DNA of 64,000 nt from Hyphomicrobiales bacterium (GTDB lineage Bacteria > Pseudomonadota > Alphaproteobacteria > Rhizobiales > Rhizobiaceae): contig UCHD01000024.1 in NCBI GenBank assembly GCA_900472175.1, forward strand, positions 50,200 through 114,199. Reading direction: 5' to 3'. Positions 27,454-38,387 of this stretch are shown here, in pieces. Below the pieces are notes generated by a model, which was given only the letters and a program-made list of their open reading frames with translations, was not told the DNA's origin and ran no database searches. The translations under genes and the position numbers were made by a program. The stretch's first letter is position 1; the number at the start of each line of letters is the position of its first letter.

Positions 27454-28200
27454 ATGATACTCGACGCGGCGCGGCTTTCCTTCGCCAATCTTTTCGCGCC
27501 GGAAACGCGCTCGGTCTTCTGGAAAGTGCTGGGCCTGACGCTGCTAGCGCTGGCAGGACTGTGGCTCGCCCTGCGCGAACTGTTCATCTACCTTGCCTTG
27601 CCGTGGCTTGACGCATTACTGCCGGGAACGCCCGGCTGGGCGGGATGGCTGACATTCGTTGTCGGTATTTTTGCAAGTCTCGGTCTTGCCTTGGGGCTGG
27701 CATTGCTTCTTGCGCCGGTAACGGCGCTGATTGCTGGCTTCTTCCTTGATGACGTCGCGGAAGTTGTCGAAAAACGCGATTACCCGAACGAACCGCCGGG
27801 CCGTGCTTTGCCGCTGGGAGAGGCGATTGCCGGCACGCTGAAATTTCTCGGCGTCATCATCGTCGGCAACATCGTTGCTCTCTTTCTGTTGCTGATCCCC
27901 GGCATCAACTTGATCGCCTTCTTTCTGGTCAACGGCTACCTGCTCGGCCGGGAATTCTTCGAGTTTGCGGCTATGCGTTATCGCTCCCCGGCGGAAGCCC
28001 GGCTTTTCCGCGCCAAACATGCCGGCACAGTCTTCCTCAGCGGCCTTGTGCTAGCGGCATTTCTGGCCGTGCCGCTTCTCAACCTGCTGACCCCGCTATT
28101 TGCCGCCGGCATGATGGTTCATCTGCACAAGAAACTGTCGCAGCGCGACCCGGAGTTTCAACGGCAGATCAACTCCGGCAAATCGTCGTTTGGCCGATAG
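27454..28200 (+). CDS. EI24/CysZ-like inner-membrane protein
   Basis: The 248-residue protein has about four hydrophobic segments (for example VLGLTLLALAGLWLALREL, WLTFVVGIFASLGLALGLAL, VIIVGNIVALFLLLIPGINL). The NGYLLGREFFEFAAMRYRS motif is typical of the EI24 family, which includes the sulfate permease CysZ. Transport of sulfate is possible but unproven; many alphaproteobacterial members are uncharacterised. An AAGGAGA site supports the start. An open frame extends upstream to 27241 but without family similarity. Confidence 0.85.
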   Translation: MILDAARLSFANLFAPETRSVFWKVLGLTLLALAGLWLALRELFIYLALPWLDALLPGTPGWAGWLTFVVGIFASLGLALGLALLLAPVTALIAGFFLDDVAEVVEKRDYPNEPPGRALPLGEAIAGTLKFLGVIIVGNIVALFLLLIPGINLIAFFLVNGYLLGREFFEFAAMRYRSPAEARLFRAKHAGTVFLSGLVLAAFLAVPLLNLLTPLFAAGMMVHLHKKLSQRDPEFQRQINSGKSSFGR

Positions 28201-28210
28201 TTGTCCAATC

Positions 28211-28241
28211 TGTCTATATTGACAAATTGTCAATATAGACA
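28211..28241. promoter_or_regulatory. Perfect 31-bp palindrome, operator of the PAS regulator gene
   Basis: TGTCTATATTGACAA, one central base, then its exact reverse complement. The 15-bp perfect arms end 11 bp before the ATG of the regulator gene, where a bound protein would block both promoter and ribosome binding site. The obvious ligand is the regulator itself. Confidence 0.8.
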
Positions 28242-28252
28242 GATAAGGCCTT

Positions 28253-28897
28253 ATGTCTCATCCGCTCACTCCTTTCATCCCAGTCTGCGACGCCGTCGCC
28301 ACGCTGTTTTCCCCGCATGTGGAAGCGGTCCTGCATGACCTCGAGACGGGATTGATATTCCACCTCGCCAACGCCTTTTCCAGGCGCCGGCCGGGGGACA
28401 GTTCGCTCAACGAGGCCGGACTGGTTTCGACCCTGGATGCGGATGTGATCGGCCCATACGGCAAGTCCAACTGGGATGGCCGCAGGCTGAAGGCGATCAC
28501 TTCCGTACTGCGTGATGCTGCGGGCAAGCCGATCGGCCTTCTTTGCATCAATCACGATATCGAGGCCTTTGCCGGAATCTTCGACCAGTTGAAGTCGATG
28601 ATGAATGTTGCAGCGCCAATGCAAAAGACATCGGCGCTGATGGCGGATGACTGGCGCGAAGCGGTGAATTCCGTGATTGGCGAATTTCTTGCGACGCACA
28701 GGACCAGTCTCGCGGGCCTGACCAATTCCGACACGGACAGCCTTCTTGCGCTACTCGACGCCCGCGGCGTCTTTGCCATCCGCAAAGCTGTTCCCTATGT
28801 CGCCGAAATCCTGAAACTGTCGAGAGCGACGATCTACAACCGCCTTGGCGCAATCCGCCAGAAACAGGACGCTGCCGTTCAAGGAGAACCGCGATGA
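28253..28897 (+). CDS. YheO-type PAS / helix-turn-helix regulator
   Basis: The 214-residue protein matches the YheO/DauR group: a PAS-like N-terminal domain (about 10-115; CDAVATLFSPHVEAVLHDLETGLIFHLAN, GKPIGLLCINHDIE) and a C-terminal helix-turn-helix (DARGVFAIRKAVPYVAEILKLSRATIYNRL). DauR controls D-arginine catabolism in Pseudomonas, so an amino-acid-related inducer is plausible. A perfect 31-bp palindrome lies directly upstream. Its stop overlaps the ATG of the aminotransferase gene, so regulator and enzyme are made together. Confidence 0.88.
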   Translation: MSHPLTPFIPVCDAVATLFSPHVEAVLHDLETGLIFHLANAFSRRRPGDSSLNEAGLVSTLDADVIGPYGKSNWDGRRLKAITSVLRDAAGKPIGLLCINHDIEAFAGIFDQLKSMMNVAAPMQKTSALMADDWREAVNSVIGEFLATHRTSLAGLTNSDTDSLLALLDARGVFAIRKAVPYVAEILKLSRATIYNRLGAIRQKQDAAVQGEPR

Positions 28898-30033
28898 CCA
28901 AGCCTATGCGCGATTTTGTGCTCGAAACGTTCATGTCGAAATGGGAGTTCACCGCCAAATATAACATGACGGCCTCGGATGCTGAGAGCATGCGCCTGCC
29001 GGAGCTTCTGGCGATGGCCAGCGACGAAGACCGCACCGATTTCGAAAATCTCAGCCTTGGCTACACCGAAACCTTTGGCGCACCGGTGCTGCGCCAGGAA
29101 ATCGCGCGGACCTACGACACGGTTCAACCGGAAAACCTGATCTGCTTTGCCGGCGCCGAGGAAGCGATCTATGTCGCGATGAAGGTGCTCTTGACGCCGG
29201 ATGATCATGCCATCGTCATTACGCCCAACTATCAGGCGGCCGAAACCTTGCCGCTGAGCATCTGCGCGGTGACGGGCGTGGCCTTGGATATCGACAATGA
29301 CTGGAACCTCGACCTCGGCAAGATTGAGGCCGCTATCCAGCCGAACACCAAGCTGATCTCGATCAATTTTCCCAACAACCCGACCGGCAAGATCCTGCCG
29401 CAGACGACATTCGACGCGCTGATCGAAATCTGCCGCAAGCATGGCATCTGGCTGTTCAGCGATGAAGTCTACCGGCTGATCGAAAGGGATGAAGCGCTGC
29501 GCCTGCCGCAGGCTGTCGATGCCTATGAGCGTGGGATTTCACTCAACGTCATGTCGAAGGCCTACGGGCTTCCAGGGTTGAGGATCGGCTGGCTTGCCTG
29601 CAAGGACGCAGAGTTCCTGACGCGCTGCGAGCGCTACAAACATTTCCTGTCGATCTGCAATTCGGCCCCTTCGGAAGTTCTGGCCCGTATCGCGCTGAAG
29701 AACCGCGACAGGATCTTGGCCCGGACACGTGCTATCGTTCGCAGCAACATCGCCGAGTGGAACACATTCTTTGCCGACTTTTCACATCTGTTCGACTGGC
29801 GCGAACCGGATGGCGGCTGCGTTGCATTCATCCGCTACAAGGGGCCGGAAGGCGTCGAGGAATTTGCCCGGCGCGCGGTCGAGGAAGCCGGCGTGTTCTT
29901 CCTGCCCTCCAGCGTCTATCACTCGGAACTGACGCCCGTGCCGCCAAACTGCCTGCGCGTCGGTTTCGGCCGCCTGCATGTGCCGGAGGGCATCACCGTT
30001 CTGCGCAACTGGCTGAATCGCAACAGCCTGTAG
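28894..30033 (+). CDS. Class I/II PLP-dependent aminotransferase
   Basis: The 379-residue fold-type I enzyme has the PLP-binding Lys in LNVMSKAYGLPGLRIGWLA, the Asn and Asp/Tyr contacts in INFPNNPTGKI and LFSDEVYRLIE, and the carboxylate-binding Arg near LRVGFGR. It is related to aspartate/MalY-like aminotransferases; the amino donor is not evident. Coupling to the PAS regulator points to inducible use of one particular amino acid. It converges on kdpE with 10 bp between the stops. Confidence 0.88.
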   Translation: MTKPMRDFVLETFMSKWEFTAKYNMTASDAESMRLPELLAMASDEDRTDFENLSLGYTETFGAPVLRQEIARTYDTVQPENLICFAGAEEAIYVAMKVLLTPDDHAIVITPNYQAAETLPLSICAVTGVALDIDNDWNLDLGKIEAAIQPNTKLISINFPNNPTGKILPQTTFDALIEICRKHGIWLFSDEVYRLIERDEALRLPQAVDAYERGISLNVMSKAYGLPGLRIGWLACKDAEFLTRCERYKHFLSICNSAPSEVLARIALKNRDRILARTRAIVRSNIAEWNTFFADFSHLFDWREPDGGCVAFIRYKGPEGVEEFARRAVEEAGVFFLPSSVYHSELTPVPPNCLRVGFGRLHVPEGITVLRNWLNRNSL

Positions 30034-30043
30034 ACCGATCCGG

Positions 30044-30739
30044 CTAAAGGTCGGCTTCGCGCAGGCGGTAGCCGACGCCGGTTTCGGTGGTGATATATTG
30101 CGGCTGGTCCGGCGTCAGCTCGATCTTCTGGCGAAGCTGGCGCACATAGACGCGCAGATATTGCACGTCATCGGCATTGCCCCAGACCTCCTTCAGCAGG
30201 AATTTGTGCGTCAGCACCTTGCCGGCATGCTGCACCAGCATGCGCAGGATATCGTATTCCTTCGGCGAGAGCTTCACTTCGCGGCCATCGACCTTGACGA
30301 TGCGCTTGACCAGATCGACCGACAGGCCGCCGGTCTGGAACAACGGCTTTTCGCCCTGCTGCTGCAGCCGGTGGCGCAGTGCTACGCGAATGCGCGCCAC
30401 CAGTTCGTTCATGCCGAAAGGTTTTGTCACGTAGTCGTCGGCCCCGAGTTCCAGCGCTTTGACGATCCCCGCCTCGTCAGTACGGCTCGACAGGATGACG
30501 ATCGGCAGCGTCAGGCCTTCCTCCCGCCAGCCCTGCAGCAGATCGTGGCCACCCGTGTCCGGCAGCCCGAGATCGAGCAGGATCAAATCCGGCAGTTCCG
30601 CCTTGACACTCTCACGCGCCGCCTTGCCGTTGCCGGCTTCGCTGACGTCATAGTCCTGCGTCGCCAGTCCGACCCGCAGCAGCCGCCGGATCGGCGGCTC
30701 GTCGTCAACGACCAGGATCTTGACTGCGGAAAGTGTCAT
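30044..30739 (-). CDS. kdpE: Response regulator of potassium uptake
   Basis: The 231-residue OmpR-type regulator has a receiver domain with acidic DDE, phosphoacceptor Asp56 (LILLDLGLP), Thr/Ser and Lys in VTKPFG, then an OmpR winged helix ([45 protein letters not shown]). It is phosphorylated by KdpD and activates kdpFABC at low K+. Its ATG overlaps the kdpD stop, and it is the last gene of the kdp operon. Confidence 0.95.
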   Translation of the reverse strand: MTLSAVKILVVDDEPPIRRLLRVGLATQDYDVSEAGNGKAARESVKAELPDLILLDLGLPDTGGHDLLQGWREEGLTLPIVILSSRTDEAGIVKALELGADDYVTKPFGMNELVARIRVALRHRLQQQGEKPLFQTGGLSVDLVKRIVKVDGREVKLSPKEYDILRMLVQHAGKVLTHKFLLKEVWGNADDVQYLRVYVRQLRQKIELTPDQPQYITTETGVGYRLREADL

Positions 30740-33444
30740 TTCAAGTCCTTCAGATTGGGGGCATCCGGCAGCAGCGGCAGGCTGATGGTAAAGATCGCGC
30801 CGGAGCGGTCGAGACGGTTTTCCGCAGCAATCGTGCCGCCCATTGCCTCGACGAAACCGCGGCAGATGGAGAGACCAAGTCCGGTTCCTGCCCGCACGTG
30901 ATCTCCCTTGCGCACCCTGTAGAACGTATCGAAGACCCGTTCCAGATCACCTTGTGGAATACCCGGTCCTTCATCGGAAATCCGGATAAGGACCCGCTCG
31001 CCATTGCTCTCGGCCCGGACGCCAATCTTCGATCCTTCGGGCGCATATTTGGCGGCATTGTCGAGCAGGTTGAACAGCACCTGCTCGAACAGAACCGGAT
31101 CGACCCTGATCATCGGCAGATCGGTGGGAACATCGACATCGACGGTGTGACCGGCCAGAATCTTGCGCGCCCTGCGCAGCGCGCTGCCAACGATATCGCC
31201 GGTATAGTGAAAGGCTGCGTTCGGCTCCATGGCGCCGGATTCGATCCGGGTCATGTCGAGCAGATTGGCGATGAACCGGTTCAAACGCTCGGATTCGTCG
31301 GTCACCGTGGTCAAAAGCTCGATACGGTCTTCCTCCGGCAGCGCGGACTGGTAATCGCGCAAGGTGCCCGCAGCTCCCATGATCGCGGCAAGCGGCGTCT
31401 TCAGGTCATGCGAAATCGAGGTCAGCAGCGCCGAGCGCAGACGCCCGGCCTCTTCCGCCAGCCGTGCATTATCGACATCGGCGACGAGCTGCACACGCTC
31501 GATGGCGAGTGCTGCCTGATCGGCGAGCGCATCCAGCAGCCGTTGCTGTTCGGGGCTGAGCAACGGCCCCTGCCGGTCATTGTCGAGGCCGATGACGCCA
31601 ACGGCGGCGCGGCCGGTTCGCAACGGCACGTAAAGGCGTTTTGCGCCCGGCAGCGTGTCTGCGCCGCGCCCAGCGGCGCGATCGTGCTCCCAGGCCCAGC
31701 GCGCGGCGGCGATATCGGCGTCACCCAACGTGTCGTCCGGTGGATAGCCGGCCTTGACCGCGATCGTCCCGTCTTCGGGCAGCAGCAAGACCACCCGTAC
31801 CTTCAGCATCGAGGCGAGCTGGAACGCGGTTGCCCAGAGTACGTCATCCAGTGTGCCCGTGCCGGCCAGCTTCTTGCTGAACAGATAAAGGTCTTCCGTG
31901 GTGCGCGCCCGCAAACGGGCGGCGGCCGCCTGCCGCTGCACACTGGCCGTCAGGTTGCTGGCAATGACCGCGACGATGAAGAAAAGAATGAACGCGACAA
32001 CGCTGTCGGGATCGCTGATATCCAGCGTATAGAGCGGCTGCAGGAAGAAGAAATTCAGCGAGAAGGCGCTGACGACGCTGGCATAGAGAGCCGGCTTCAG
32101 GCCCTCCGTCACCGCCGTTGTCAGAACGGCCATCAGGAAGACCAGCGCGATGTTGCGCACGTCGAGCGATTGGTCGAGCAGGAAACCGGCACCAAGCGCG
32201 CAACCGGCATAAAGCGTCGCCAGCGCATAGGGCCGCAGCTTGAATTGAACAGGGGCCGGGGCGGTCTTGACGCCGGCTGCAACGGATTCCCCTTCCCGGT
32301 CGTCACCGGCGATGACATGGACGCTGATATTGCCGGCCCGGCGTATCAGACGGCTGGTCACCGAACCCTGCAGCCATTCCCGCCATCCCGATGTTTTTGG
32401 CGTGCCGGCAATGATGTGGGTAACGTTGCTTGACGTTGCGACACGGACGATCTCTTCGGCCTCGTCGGAACCCGGCCTGGTCAGCGCTTCGGCGCCGAGC
32501 CGCTCCGCCAGCCGCAAGGTCGCGGCGATGCGGTCACGGGCTGCCTCCGACAGGTGCATCGACCGCGCCGTTTCCACATGCAGCGCCACCAAGGGCGCGC
32601 GCAGGCGATCCGCCAGGCGGGCGGCATAACGCACCAACGACGCGCTGCGCGGCTCGTCATCGACGCAGACCAGTACCCGGTCACCGGCCGCCCAGGGACC
32701 GGAAATCGCATGCGCCTGCATATGCGTCAGCAGCTGGTCGTCGACTCGCTGCGCCGTCTGGCGAAGTGCAAGCTCGCGCAGCGCCGTCAGGTTTCCGGGC
32801 GAAAAATAGTTTTCGAGCGCCCGCTGCGCCGTCTTCGGGATATAGACCTTGCCGTCATGCAGACGTTTGATCAGGTCTTCCGGCGTCAGGTCGATAATCT
32901 CAATATCGTCAGCCCGGTCGATGATCGAATCCGGTACGGTTTCGCGCACACGAATGCGGGTAATCTGGGCAACGACGTCGTTCAGGCTCTCGACATGCTG
33001 GATATTCAGCGTCGAATAAACATCGATGCCGCGCGACAGCAGCTCCTGCACATCCATGTAGCGTTTTGGATGCCGGCTACCGGGTGCGTTGGTATGCGCC
33101 AGTTCATCGACCAGAACGAGACCTGGACGGCGGGCAAGGATGGCATCGATATCCATTTCTTCAAGATGGCGGCCCTTGTAGTCGATCGGCATGCGCGCGA
33201 TGACTTCGAAACCGTCAGCCAGCGCCTGGGTCTCCTTGCGGCCATGCGTTTCGACCACGCCGATCACGACATCGACGCCATCGGCTTGCTTGGCATGGCC
33301 GGAGGTCAGCATTTCGTAGGTCTTGCCGACACCGGGTGCAGCCCCCAGAAAGATCTTCAGGCGGCCGCGTGTCTCCTGCTCCGCCCGCTGCAACAGGGCG
33401 TCGGGAGATGGTCTTCCATCCATGTCACGGACATCGTCCCGCAT
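30736..33444 (-). CDS. kdpD: Sensor histidine kinase of potassium uptake
   Basis: The roughly 902-residue protein has the full KdpD layout. The N-terminal KdpD domain carries Walker A ([14 protein letters not shown]) and Walker B ([20 protein letters not shown]). A universal-stress-like domain, four closely spaced membrane helices (DUF4118) and a GAF-like domain follow. HisKA has its phospho-His in [14 protein letters not shown], and the ATPase domain shows ISDEGPGIP and [18 protein letters not shown]. The ATG at 33444 is chosen because GAGGAAA precedes it; a GTG at 33510 is also open. A 165-bp gap separates it from kdpC, so it may have its own weak promoter. Confidence 0.94.
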   Translation of the reverse strand: MRDDVRDMDGRPSPDALLQRAEQETRGRLKIFLGAAPGVGKTYEMLTSGHAKQADGVDVVIGVVETHGRKETQALADGFEVIARMPIDYKGRHLEEMDIDAILARRPGLVLVDELAHTNAPGSRHPKRYMDVQELLSRGIDVYSTLNIQHVESLNDVVAQITRIRVRETVPDSIIDRADDIEIIDLTPEDLIKRLHDGKVYIPKTAQRALENYFSPGNLTALRELALRQTAQRVDDQLLTHMQAHAISGPWAAGDRVLVCVDDEPRSASLVRYAARLADRLRAPLVALHVETARSMHLSEAARDRIAATLRLAERLGAEALTRPGSDEAEEIVRVATSSNVTHIIAGTPKTSGWREWLQGSVTSRLIRRAGNISVHVIAGDDREGESVAAGVKTAPAPVQFKLRPYALATLYAGCALGAGFLLDQSLDVRNIALVFLMAVLTTAVTEGLKPALYASVVSAFSLNFFFLQPLYTLDISDPDSVVAFILFFIVAVIASNLTASVQRQAAAARLRARTTEDLYLFSKKLAGTGTLDDVLWATAFQLASMLKVRVVLLLPEDGTIAVKAGYPPDDTLGDADIAAARWAWEHDRAAGRGADTLPGAKRLYVPLRTGRAAVGVIGLDNDRQGPLLSPEQQRLLDALADQAALAIERVQLVADVDNARLAEEAGRLRSALLTSISHDLKTPLAAIMGAAGTLRDYQSALPEEDRIELLTTVTDESERLNRFIANLLDMTRIESGAMEPNAAFHYTGDIVGSALRRARKILAGHTVDVDVPTDLPMIRVDPVLFEQVLFNLLDNAAKYAPEGSKIGVRAESNGERVLIRISDEGPGIPQGDLERVFDTFYRVRKGDHVRAGTGLGLSICRGFVEAMGGTIAAENRLDRSGAIFTISLPLLPDAPNLKDLK

Positions 33445-33609
33445 GCGCGCTCGTCTTTCCTCATCAATGCCGAAAAGCGGCAGGATGCCGCTTTTGACCT
33501 TACCGGACACGTCCTGAAAATCCCGCAGGATCTGGAACGGATCCCATCAATCAAATTGCCACCGGTATCGCACCTCATTGCCGAAGCGCGATACCGTGAC
33601 GAAACAAGG

Positions 33610-34173
33610 CTAGACAGCTTTATCAAGCGCCATGTTCAGCGCCAAGACGTTGACCGCCGGCTCGCCGAGAATACCGAGTTCGCGTGCCTCGACGGCCTGG
33701 TCGACCAGCGCGCGAACCTTGCTTTCATCCATGCCGCGCGCCTTGGCAACGCGCGGGACCTGGAAATAGGCAGATTCCGGCGAAATGTGCGGGTCAAGGC
33801 CACTACCCGAGGCGGTCACCAGATCCATCGGCACGGCAGCGCCGGGATTGGCGGCCTTGAGGGCTTCCGCATCTGCCTTGATCCGGTCAAGCAGCTTCGG
33901 GTTGGTCGGTCCGAGGTTCGAGCCGCTGGACGAAGCGGCATTGTAGCCGTCACCGGCAGCCGACGGGCGGCCGTGGAAATAGATATCGCCGGTAAAGACC
34001 TGACCGATCAGCGCAGAACCGACAACGGTGCCGTCCTTTTCGACCAGGCTGCCATTGGCCTGATGCGGGAACAGGGCCTGGGTAATGCCGGTCATGCCGA
34101 GCGGATAGGCAAGGCCGGTAATGACGGTGATTGCAACGATCATGACCAGCGCGGGCCGCAATTGTTTCAGCAT
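33610..34173 (-). CDS. kdpC: Potassium-transporting ATPase C chain
   Basis: The 187-residue protein has a single N-terminal membrane helix ([26 protein letters not shown]) and the periplasmic KdpC domain ([50 protein letters not shown]). KdpC assists assembly and K+ affinity of the KdpFABC complex. It follows kdpB by 12 bp. Confidence 0.95.
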   Translation of the reverse strand: MLKQLRPALVMIVAITVITGLAYPLGMTGITQALFPHQANGSLVEKDGTVVGSALIGQVFTGDIYFHGRPSAAGDGYNAASSSGSNLGPTNPKLLDRIKADAEALKAANPGAAVPMDLVTASGSGLDPHISPESAYFQVPRVAKARGMDESKVRALVDQAVEARELGILGEPAVNVLALNMALDKAV

Positions 34174-34185
34174 TGGGATCTTCCT

Positions 34186-36243
34186 TTAAACAAGACCAAG
34201 GGCAGTGATGGCCATATCGATGGCCTTGATGCCAATGAACGGTACGATGACGCCGCCAAGGCCGTAGATGAGCAGGTTGCGCGACAGAAGTGCACCGGCA
34301 CCGACCGCGCGATAGGTGACGCCCTTGAGCGACAACGGGATCAGCGCGACGATAACCAGCGCGTTGAAGATGATCGCCGACAGGATGGCGCTTTGCGGCG
34401 AGGCAAGGCCCATGACGTTCAGCGCCGAAAGCTGCGGATAGAAGGCCAGGAACATCGCCGGGATGATGGCGAAATACTTGGCGATATCGTTGGCGATCGA
34501 AAACGTCGTCAGCGCACCGCGGGTCATCAGCAGCTGCTTGCCGATCTCGACGATCTCGATCAGCTTGGTCGGGTCCGAATCCAGATCGACCATGTTGCCG
34601 GCTTCGCGGGCCGCGACCGTACCGGTGTTCATCGCCACGCCGACATCGGCCTGCGCCAGCGCCGGGGCGTCGTTGGTGCCGTCGCCGCACATGGCGACGA
34701 GCTTGCCCTTGGCCTGTTCCTCGCGGATCAGCGACAGTTTGTTTTCCGGCGTTGCCTGGGCAAGGAAATCATCGACGCCGGCTTCGGCAGCGATGGCAGC
34801 GGCTGTCATCGGGTTGTCGCCGGTGATCATCACCGTGCGGATACCCATGCGGCGCAGTTCGGCGAACCGCTCGCGGATGCCACCCTTGACGATATCCTTC
34901 AGGTGCACCACGCCCATCAGGCGGCCATCGCGCACGACGGCGAGTGGCGTGCCGCCCGACTTGGCGATCTCGTCGGCAATCGACTGGATCTCGCGGACGG
35001 TATCCGGGCGCGCCGCCGTGTTCTGGCTGGCAACGTAGCTCAGAACCGCATCGACAGCGCCCTTGCGGATCGACGAGCCTTCGATGTCGACGCCGCTCAT
35101 GCGGCTCTGTGCGGTAAACGGCACGAAGGTCGCATGCAGCTGCGCCATGTCCCGGGCGCGGATGCCATATTTCTCCTTGGCCAGCACGACGATGGAACGG
35201 CCTTCCGGCGTCTCATCGGCAAGCGAGGCCAGTTGGGCCGCATCGGCAAGTTCCTGCTGCGACACGCCCAAAACCGGGCGAAGCTCGGTTGCCTGGCGGT
35301 TGCCGAGCGTGATCGTGCCGGTCTTGTCGAGCAGCAGCGTATCGATATCGCCGGCGGCCTCGACGGCGCGGCCGGACATCGCGAGTACGTTGAAGCGAAC
35401 CAGGCGGTCCATGCCGGCAATACCGATAGCCGAGAGAAGCGCGCCGATCGTTGTCGGGATCAGCGTCACGAACAGGGCAACAAGCACGATGACCGGAATG
35501 GAACCGCCGGCATAGGTGGCAAAGCTCGGGATCGTCACAACGGCCAGAACGAAGATCAGCGTCATGCCGGCGAGAAGGATGTTGAGGGCGATTTCGTTCG
35601 GCGTCTTCTGGCGCTCGGCGCCTTCGACCAGCGAAATCATCCGGTCGATGAAAGTCGAGCCTGCAGCCGCGCTGATGCGCACCCGGATCCAGTCGGACAG
35701 GACCTGCGTGCCGCCGGTGACGGCCGAGCGGTCGCCGCCAGATTCACGGATGACGGGGGCGGATTCACCGGTGATTGCCGCTTCGTTGACGGAGGCGACC
35801 CCTTCGATGACCTCGCCATCGGAGGGGATGATCTCGCCAGCTTCGACAAGGACGATATCGCCGACCTTGAGGCTGGTGCCGGAGACGATCTTGAAACTCT
35901 TCAGATCTGTTCCGGTCAGAAGCTTGGCCTGCGTCTCGGTCCGGGTCTTGCGCAGCGATTCCGCCTGCGCCTTGCCCCGGCCTTCGGCAACAGCTTCGGC
36001 AAAATTGGCAAACAGCACCGTGAACCACAGCCAGATATTGAGCTGCAGCGAAAAGCCGAGCTTGCCGCTTCCGGTGACGAGATCGCGCAGGAACAGGACG
36101 GTCGTCAATGTCGAGACGACGGCGACGACGAACATCACCGGGTTGCGGGCCAGCGTGCGCGGATCAAGCTTGACGAAAGCCGAACCGATCGCCGGAATAA
36201 GGATGCGAGAGTCCATCAGGCTCGCAGATTTGGACTGGCTCAT
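34186..36243 (-). CDS. kdpB: Potassium-transporting P-type ATPase B chain
   Basis: The 685-residue catalytic subunit has the actuator TGES loop in [14 protein letters not shown], the phosphorylated Asp in [12 protein letters not shown], the nucleotide domain ([11 protein letters not shown]) and the hinge [18 protein letters not shown]. It hydrolyses ATP to drive K+ through KdpA. The TGES Ser whose phosphorylation inhibits the pump at high K+ in E. coli is present. It lies 45 bp after a small unnamed membrane ORF. Confidence 0.96.
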   Translation of the reverse strand: MSQSKSASLMDSRILIPAIGSAFVKLDPRTLARNPVMFVVAVVSTLTTVLFLRDLVTGSGKLGFSLQLNIWLWFTVLFANFAEAVAEGRGKAQAESLRKTRTETQAKLLTGTDLKSFKIVSGTSLKVGDIVLVEAGEIIPSDGEVIEGVASVNEAAITGESAPVIRESGGDRSAVTGGTQVLSDWIRVRISAAAGSTFIDRMISLVEGAERQKTPNEIALNILLAGMTLIFVLAVVTIPSFATYAGGSIPVIVLVALFVTLIPTTIGALLSAIGIAGMDRLVRFNVLAMSGRAVEAAGDIDTLLLDKTGTITLGNRQATELRPVLGVSQQELADAAQLASLADETPEGRSIVVLAKEKYGIRARDMAQLHATFVPFTAQSRMSGVDIEGSSIRKGAVDAVLSYVASQNTAARPDTVREIQSIADEIAKSGGTPLAVVRDGRLMGVVHLKDIVKGGIRERFAELRRMGIRTVMITGDNPMTAAAIAAEAGVDDFLAQATPENKLSLIREEQAKGKLVAMCGDGTNDAPALAQADVGVAMNTGTVAAREAGNMVDLDSDPTKLIEIVEIGKQLLMTRGALTTFSIANDIAKYFAIIPAMFLAFYPQLSALNVMGLASPQSAILSAIIFNALVIVALIPLSLKGVTYRAVGAGALLSRNLLIYGLGGVIVPFIGIKAIDMAITALGLV

Positions 36244-36288
36244 CAGAGAACTCCAGTTTCTTTTGTGTGTGACATCACGGTGACCGCG

Positions 36289-36456
36289 TCAGCCGTGGAA
36301 CAATTCGGTAAAAGCGTGGGCAAGACCGCCAATCACCAGCAGGACCAGCATGAAAGCGATGATGATGCTGGTTGCCTGCGGGGGTGCCGCTCGCGGCGGA
36401 TCACCGTCGCGAGGGTCGAGGAGCCTTCTGAACTTTTGCTGGAACAAGCGGTTCAT
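36289..36456 (-). CDS. Unnamed 55-residue membrane protein between kdpA and kdpB
   Basis: A 55-codon frame begins 8 bp after the kdpA stop with an AGGTG site. It encodes a basic N-terminus (MNRLFQQKFRRLLDPRDGD), a Pro/Ala stretch, one clear membrane helix (SIIIAFMLVLLVIGGLAHA) and a short tail (FTELFHG). Its tight placement inside the kdp operon and the sensible topology argue for a real gene. I do not recognise the family. It could be an accessory helix of the Kdp complex, as KdpF is. Confidence 0.65.
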   Translation of the reverse strand: MNRLFQQKFRRLLDPRDGDPPRAAPPQATSIIIAFMLVLLVIGGLAHAFTELFHG

Positions 36457-36464
36457 GACGGCAC

Positions 36465-38168
36465 CTAGAAGGTTTGACCCGATATCATCGCCAAGTGCTC
36501 GACGATCGGCCCGAGCGCCAGCGCCGGGAAGAAGGTGAGACCGCCGACGATCAGGATGACGCCGCAGAGCAATCCGACGAAGAGCGGGCCGTGGGTCGGG
36601 AACGTCCCTGCCGAAGCCGGTACCGTCTTCTTCATCACCAGCGAACCGGCAATCGCCAGCGCCGGAATGATCACCAGGAAGCGGCCCATCAGCATGGCGA
36701 TGCCAAGCGTGATGTTGTACCAGGGCGTGTTGCCGGTGAGACCGCCGAAAGCCGAGCCATTGTTGGCAGCTGCCGAGGTGTAGGCATAAAGGATTTCCGA
36801 GAAACCATGCGGTCCGGGATTTCCGATCGAGGCCACGCCTGTCGGCAGGAGGACGGCGACGGCGGTGAAGCCGAGCATGGTCGCCGGCAGGATGAGGATG
36901 GCGAGAACGGCCATCTTGACCTCCTTGGCCTCGATCTTCTTGCCGAGATATTCCGGCGTGCGGCCCACCATCAGGCCGGCGACGAACACCGTCAGGATAA
37001 CGAACATCAGGATGCCGTAGAAACCGGCGCCGACGCCGCCGACGATAACTTCACCCAGTTCCATGTTGATCAGCGGGATCAGGCCGCCGAGTGCCGTGAA
37101 CGAGCCGTGCATGGCGTTGACGGCACCGCAGGAGGCAGCGGTCGTGACAACGGCGAACAGCGACGACAGGACGATGCCGAACCGGACTTCCTTGCCCTCC
37201 ATGTTGCCGCCTTCGAGGCCCATGGCATGGACCAGCGGATTGCCTGCAGCTTCGGCCCAATAGGTGGCCGCGACACCGGCGAGGAAGAGCACGCCCATCG
37301 TCGCGAAGATTGCCCAGCCCTGGCGCTGGTTTCCGACCATCCGGCCGAAAACATTGGTAAAGGCCGCGCCGATCGCGAAGATCGACACCATCTGGATGAG
37401 GTTGGAGATCGCGTCCGGATTTTCAAAGGGATGCGCGGAATTCGCATTGAAGAAGCCGCCACCATTGGTGCCGAGCATCTTGATCGCCAGTTGCGACGCG
37501 ACCGGGCCGAGCGCGATGGTCTGCTGCGCACCCTCGATCGTCGTTGCCGTCACGTAGGCGCCGAGCGTCTGCGGTACGCCGAGATAGACATAGGCAATCG
37601 TCAGCAGGATGCAGATCGGCAGAAGGATGTAGAGCGTGGCGCGGGTCATATCGACCCAGAAATTGCCGATCGACTTGCCGGAAGCGCGCGCAAAACCGCG
37701 GATGAGCGCAACGGCAATGGCCATGCCGGTGGCGGCAGAGGCGAAATTCTGCACCGTCAGACCAGCCATCTGCACCAGGTAGGACATCGTGCTTTCGCCA
37801 CCGTAGTTCTGCCAGTTGGTGTTGGCGACGAAACTGGTGGCGGTGTTGAACGAAAGCTCAGGCCCAACAGCGGTCATGCCCGCAGGGTTGAACGGCAGGA
37901 AGCCCTGGAACCGCTGCAGCGCATAGAGAACAGCAAAACCGGCAAGATTGAACAGGAGCAGGGAGAACACGTAGCTCGTCCAATGCTGCTCTTCCTTCTC
38001 GCTGGTGCCGGACAGCCGGTAAAGGCCGCGTTCGACAGGAGCCAAAAGAGGCGACAGCAAGGTGCGTTCACCGCCGAAGACGCGCGTCATGTAGGCGCCG
38101 AGCGGCTTGATGAGTAAAATGACGATCCCGCAGAAAATGAGGATCTGGATCCATCCGTTGAGTGTCAT
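36465..38168 (-). CDS. kdpA: Potassium-transporting ATPase A chain (K+ channel-like subunit)
   Basis: The 567-residue integral membrane protein has the four selectivity-filter repeats of the SKT superfamily, visible around [56 protein letters not shown] and [16 protein letters not shown]. It forms the K+ translocation path for the KdpB ATPase. It lies 27 bp downstream of kdpF. Confidence 0.96.
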   Translation of the reverse strand: MTLNGWIQILIFCGIVILLIKPLGAYMTRVFGGERTLLSPLLAPVERGLYRLSGTSEKEEQHWTSYVFSLLLFNLAGFAVLYALQRFQGFLPFNPAGMTAVGPELSFNTATSFVANTNWQNYGGESTMSYLVQMAGLTVQNFASAATGMAIAVALIRGFARASGKSIGNFWVDMTRATLYILLPICILLTIAYVYLGVPQTLGAYVTATTIEGAQQTIALGPVASQLAIKMLGTNGGGFFNANSAHPFENPDAISNLIQMVSIFAIGAAFTNVFGRMVGNQRQGWAIFATMGVLFLAGVAATYWAEAAGNPLVHAMGLEGGNMEGKEVRFGIVLSSLFAVVTTAASCGAVNAMHGSFTALGGLIPLINMELGEVIVGGVGAGFYGILMFVILTVFVAGLMVGRTPEYLGKKIEAKEVKMAVLAILILPATMLGFTAVAVLLPTGVASIGNPGPHGFSEILYAYTSAAANNGSAFGGLTGNTPWYNITLGIAMLMGRFLVIIPALAIAGSLVMKKTVPASAGTFPTHGPLFVGLLCGVILIVGGLTFFPALALGPIVEHLAMISGQTF

Positions 38169-38195
38169 GGCAATAACTTTCCGAACCTGGCGTTG

Positions 38196-38285
38196 TTAGA
38201 AGCGCTCAGGGCGAATGAGGGCGTAGGTCAGATAGGCAAGCAGAAACACGGTCACGCCGGCTCCGAGCACATAATCGACAAGCAT
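38196..38285 (-). CDS. kdpF: Potassium-transporting ATPase F chain
   Basis: This 29-residue single-helix protein reads MLVDYVLGAG, a hydrophobic VTVFLLAYLTYAL core and the hallmark ending IRPERF. KdpF stabilises the KdpABC complex. It is too short for normal gene calling but is in the expected place just before kdpA. Confidence 0.92.
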   Translation of the reverse strand: MLVDYVLGAGVTVFLLAYLTYALIRPERF

Positions 38286-38303
38286 TTCTCTTAATCCTTC
38301 GAA

Positions 38304-38387
38304 TTAGAGACGGTCGCAGGCCCGGACATAGGCAAACGACAGCGCGAAAAACAAAACGCCGATCCCGATCAAGACAATATCCATCAT
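38304..38387 (-). CDS. Unnamed 27-residue membrane peptide heading the kdp operon
   Basis: A tiny frame with an AGGAG site 9 bases upstream begins MMDIVLIGIGVLFFALSF and ends AYVRACDRL. It is a single membrane helix with a positively charged C-terminus, laid out like KdpF and starting 18 bp before it. Similar short peptides ending in a C(D/E)RL-like tail occur upstream of kdpF in other proteobacteria, to my recollection, and are left as hypothetical. It is probably the first translated product of the kdp mRNA. Confidence 0.7.
   Translation of the reverse strand: MMDIVLIGIGVLFFALSFAYVRACDRL

Noticed and set aside
32554..36468. Plus-strand frame of 1304 codons opposite kdpD, kdpC and kdpB
   Set aside because: It lies on the strand opposite genes with complete catalytic motifs; its His/Arg/Asp-rich composition is an artefact of GC-rich codon usage.
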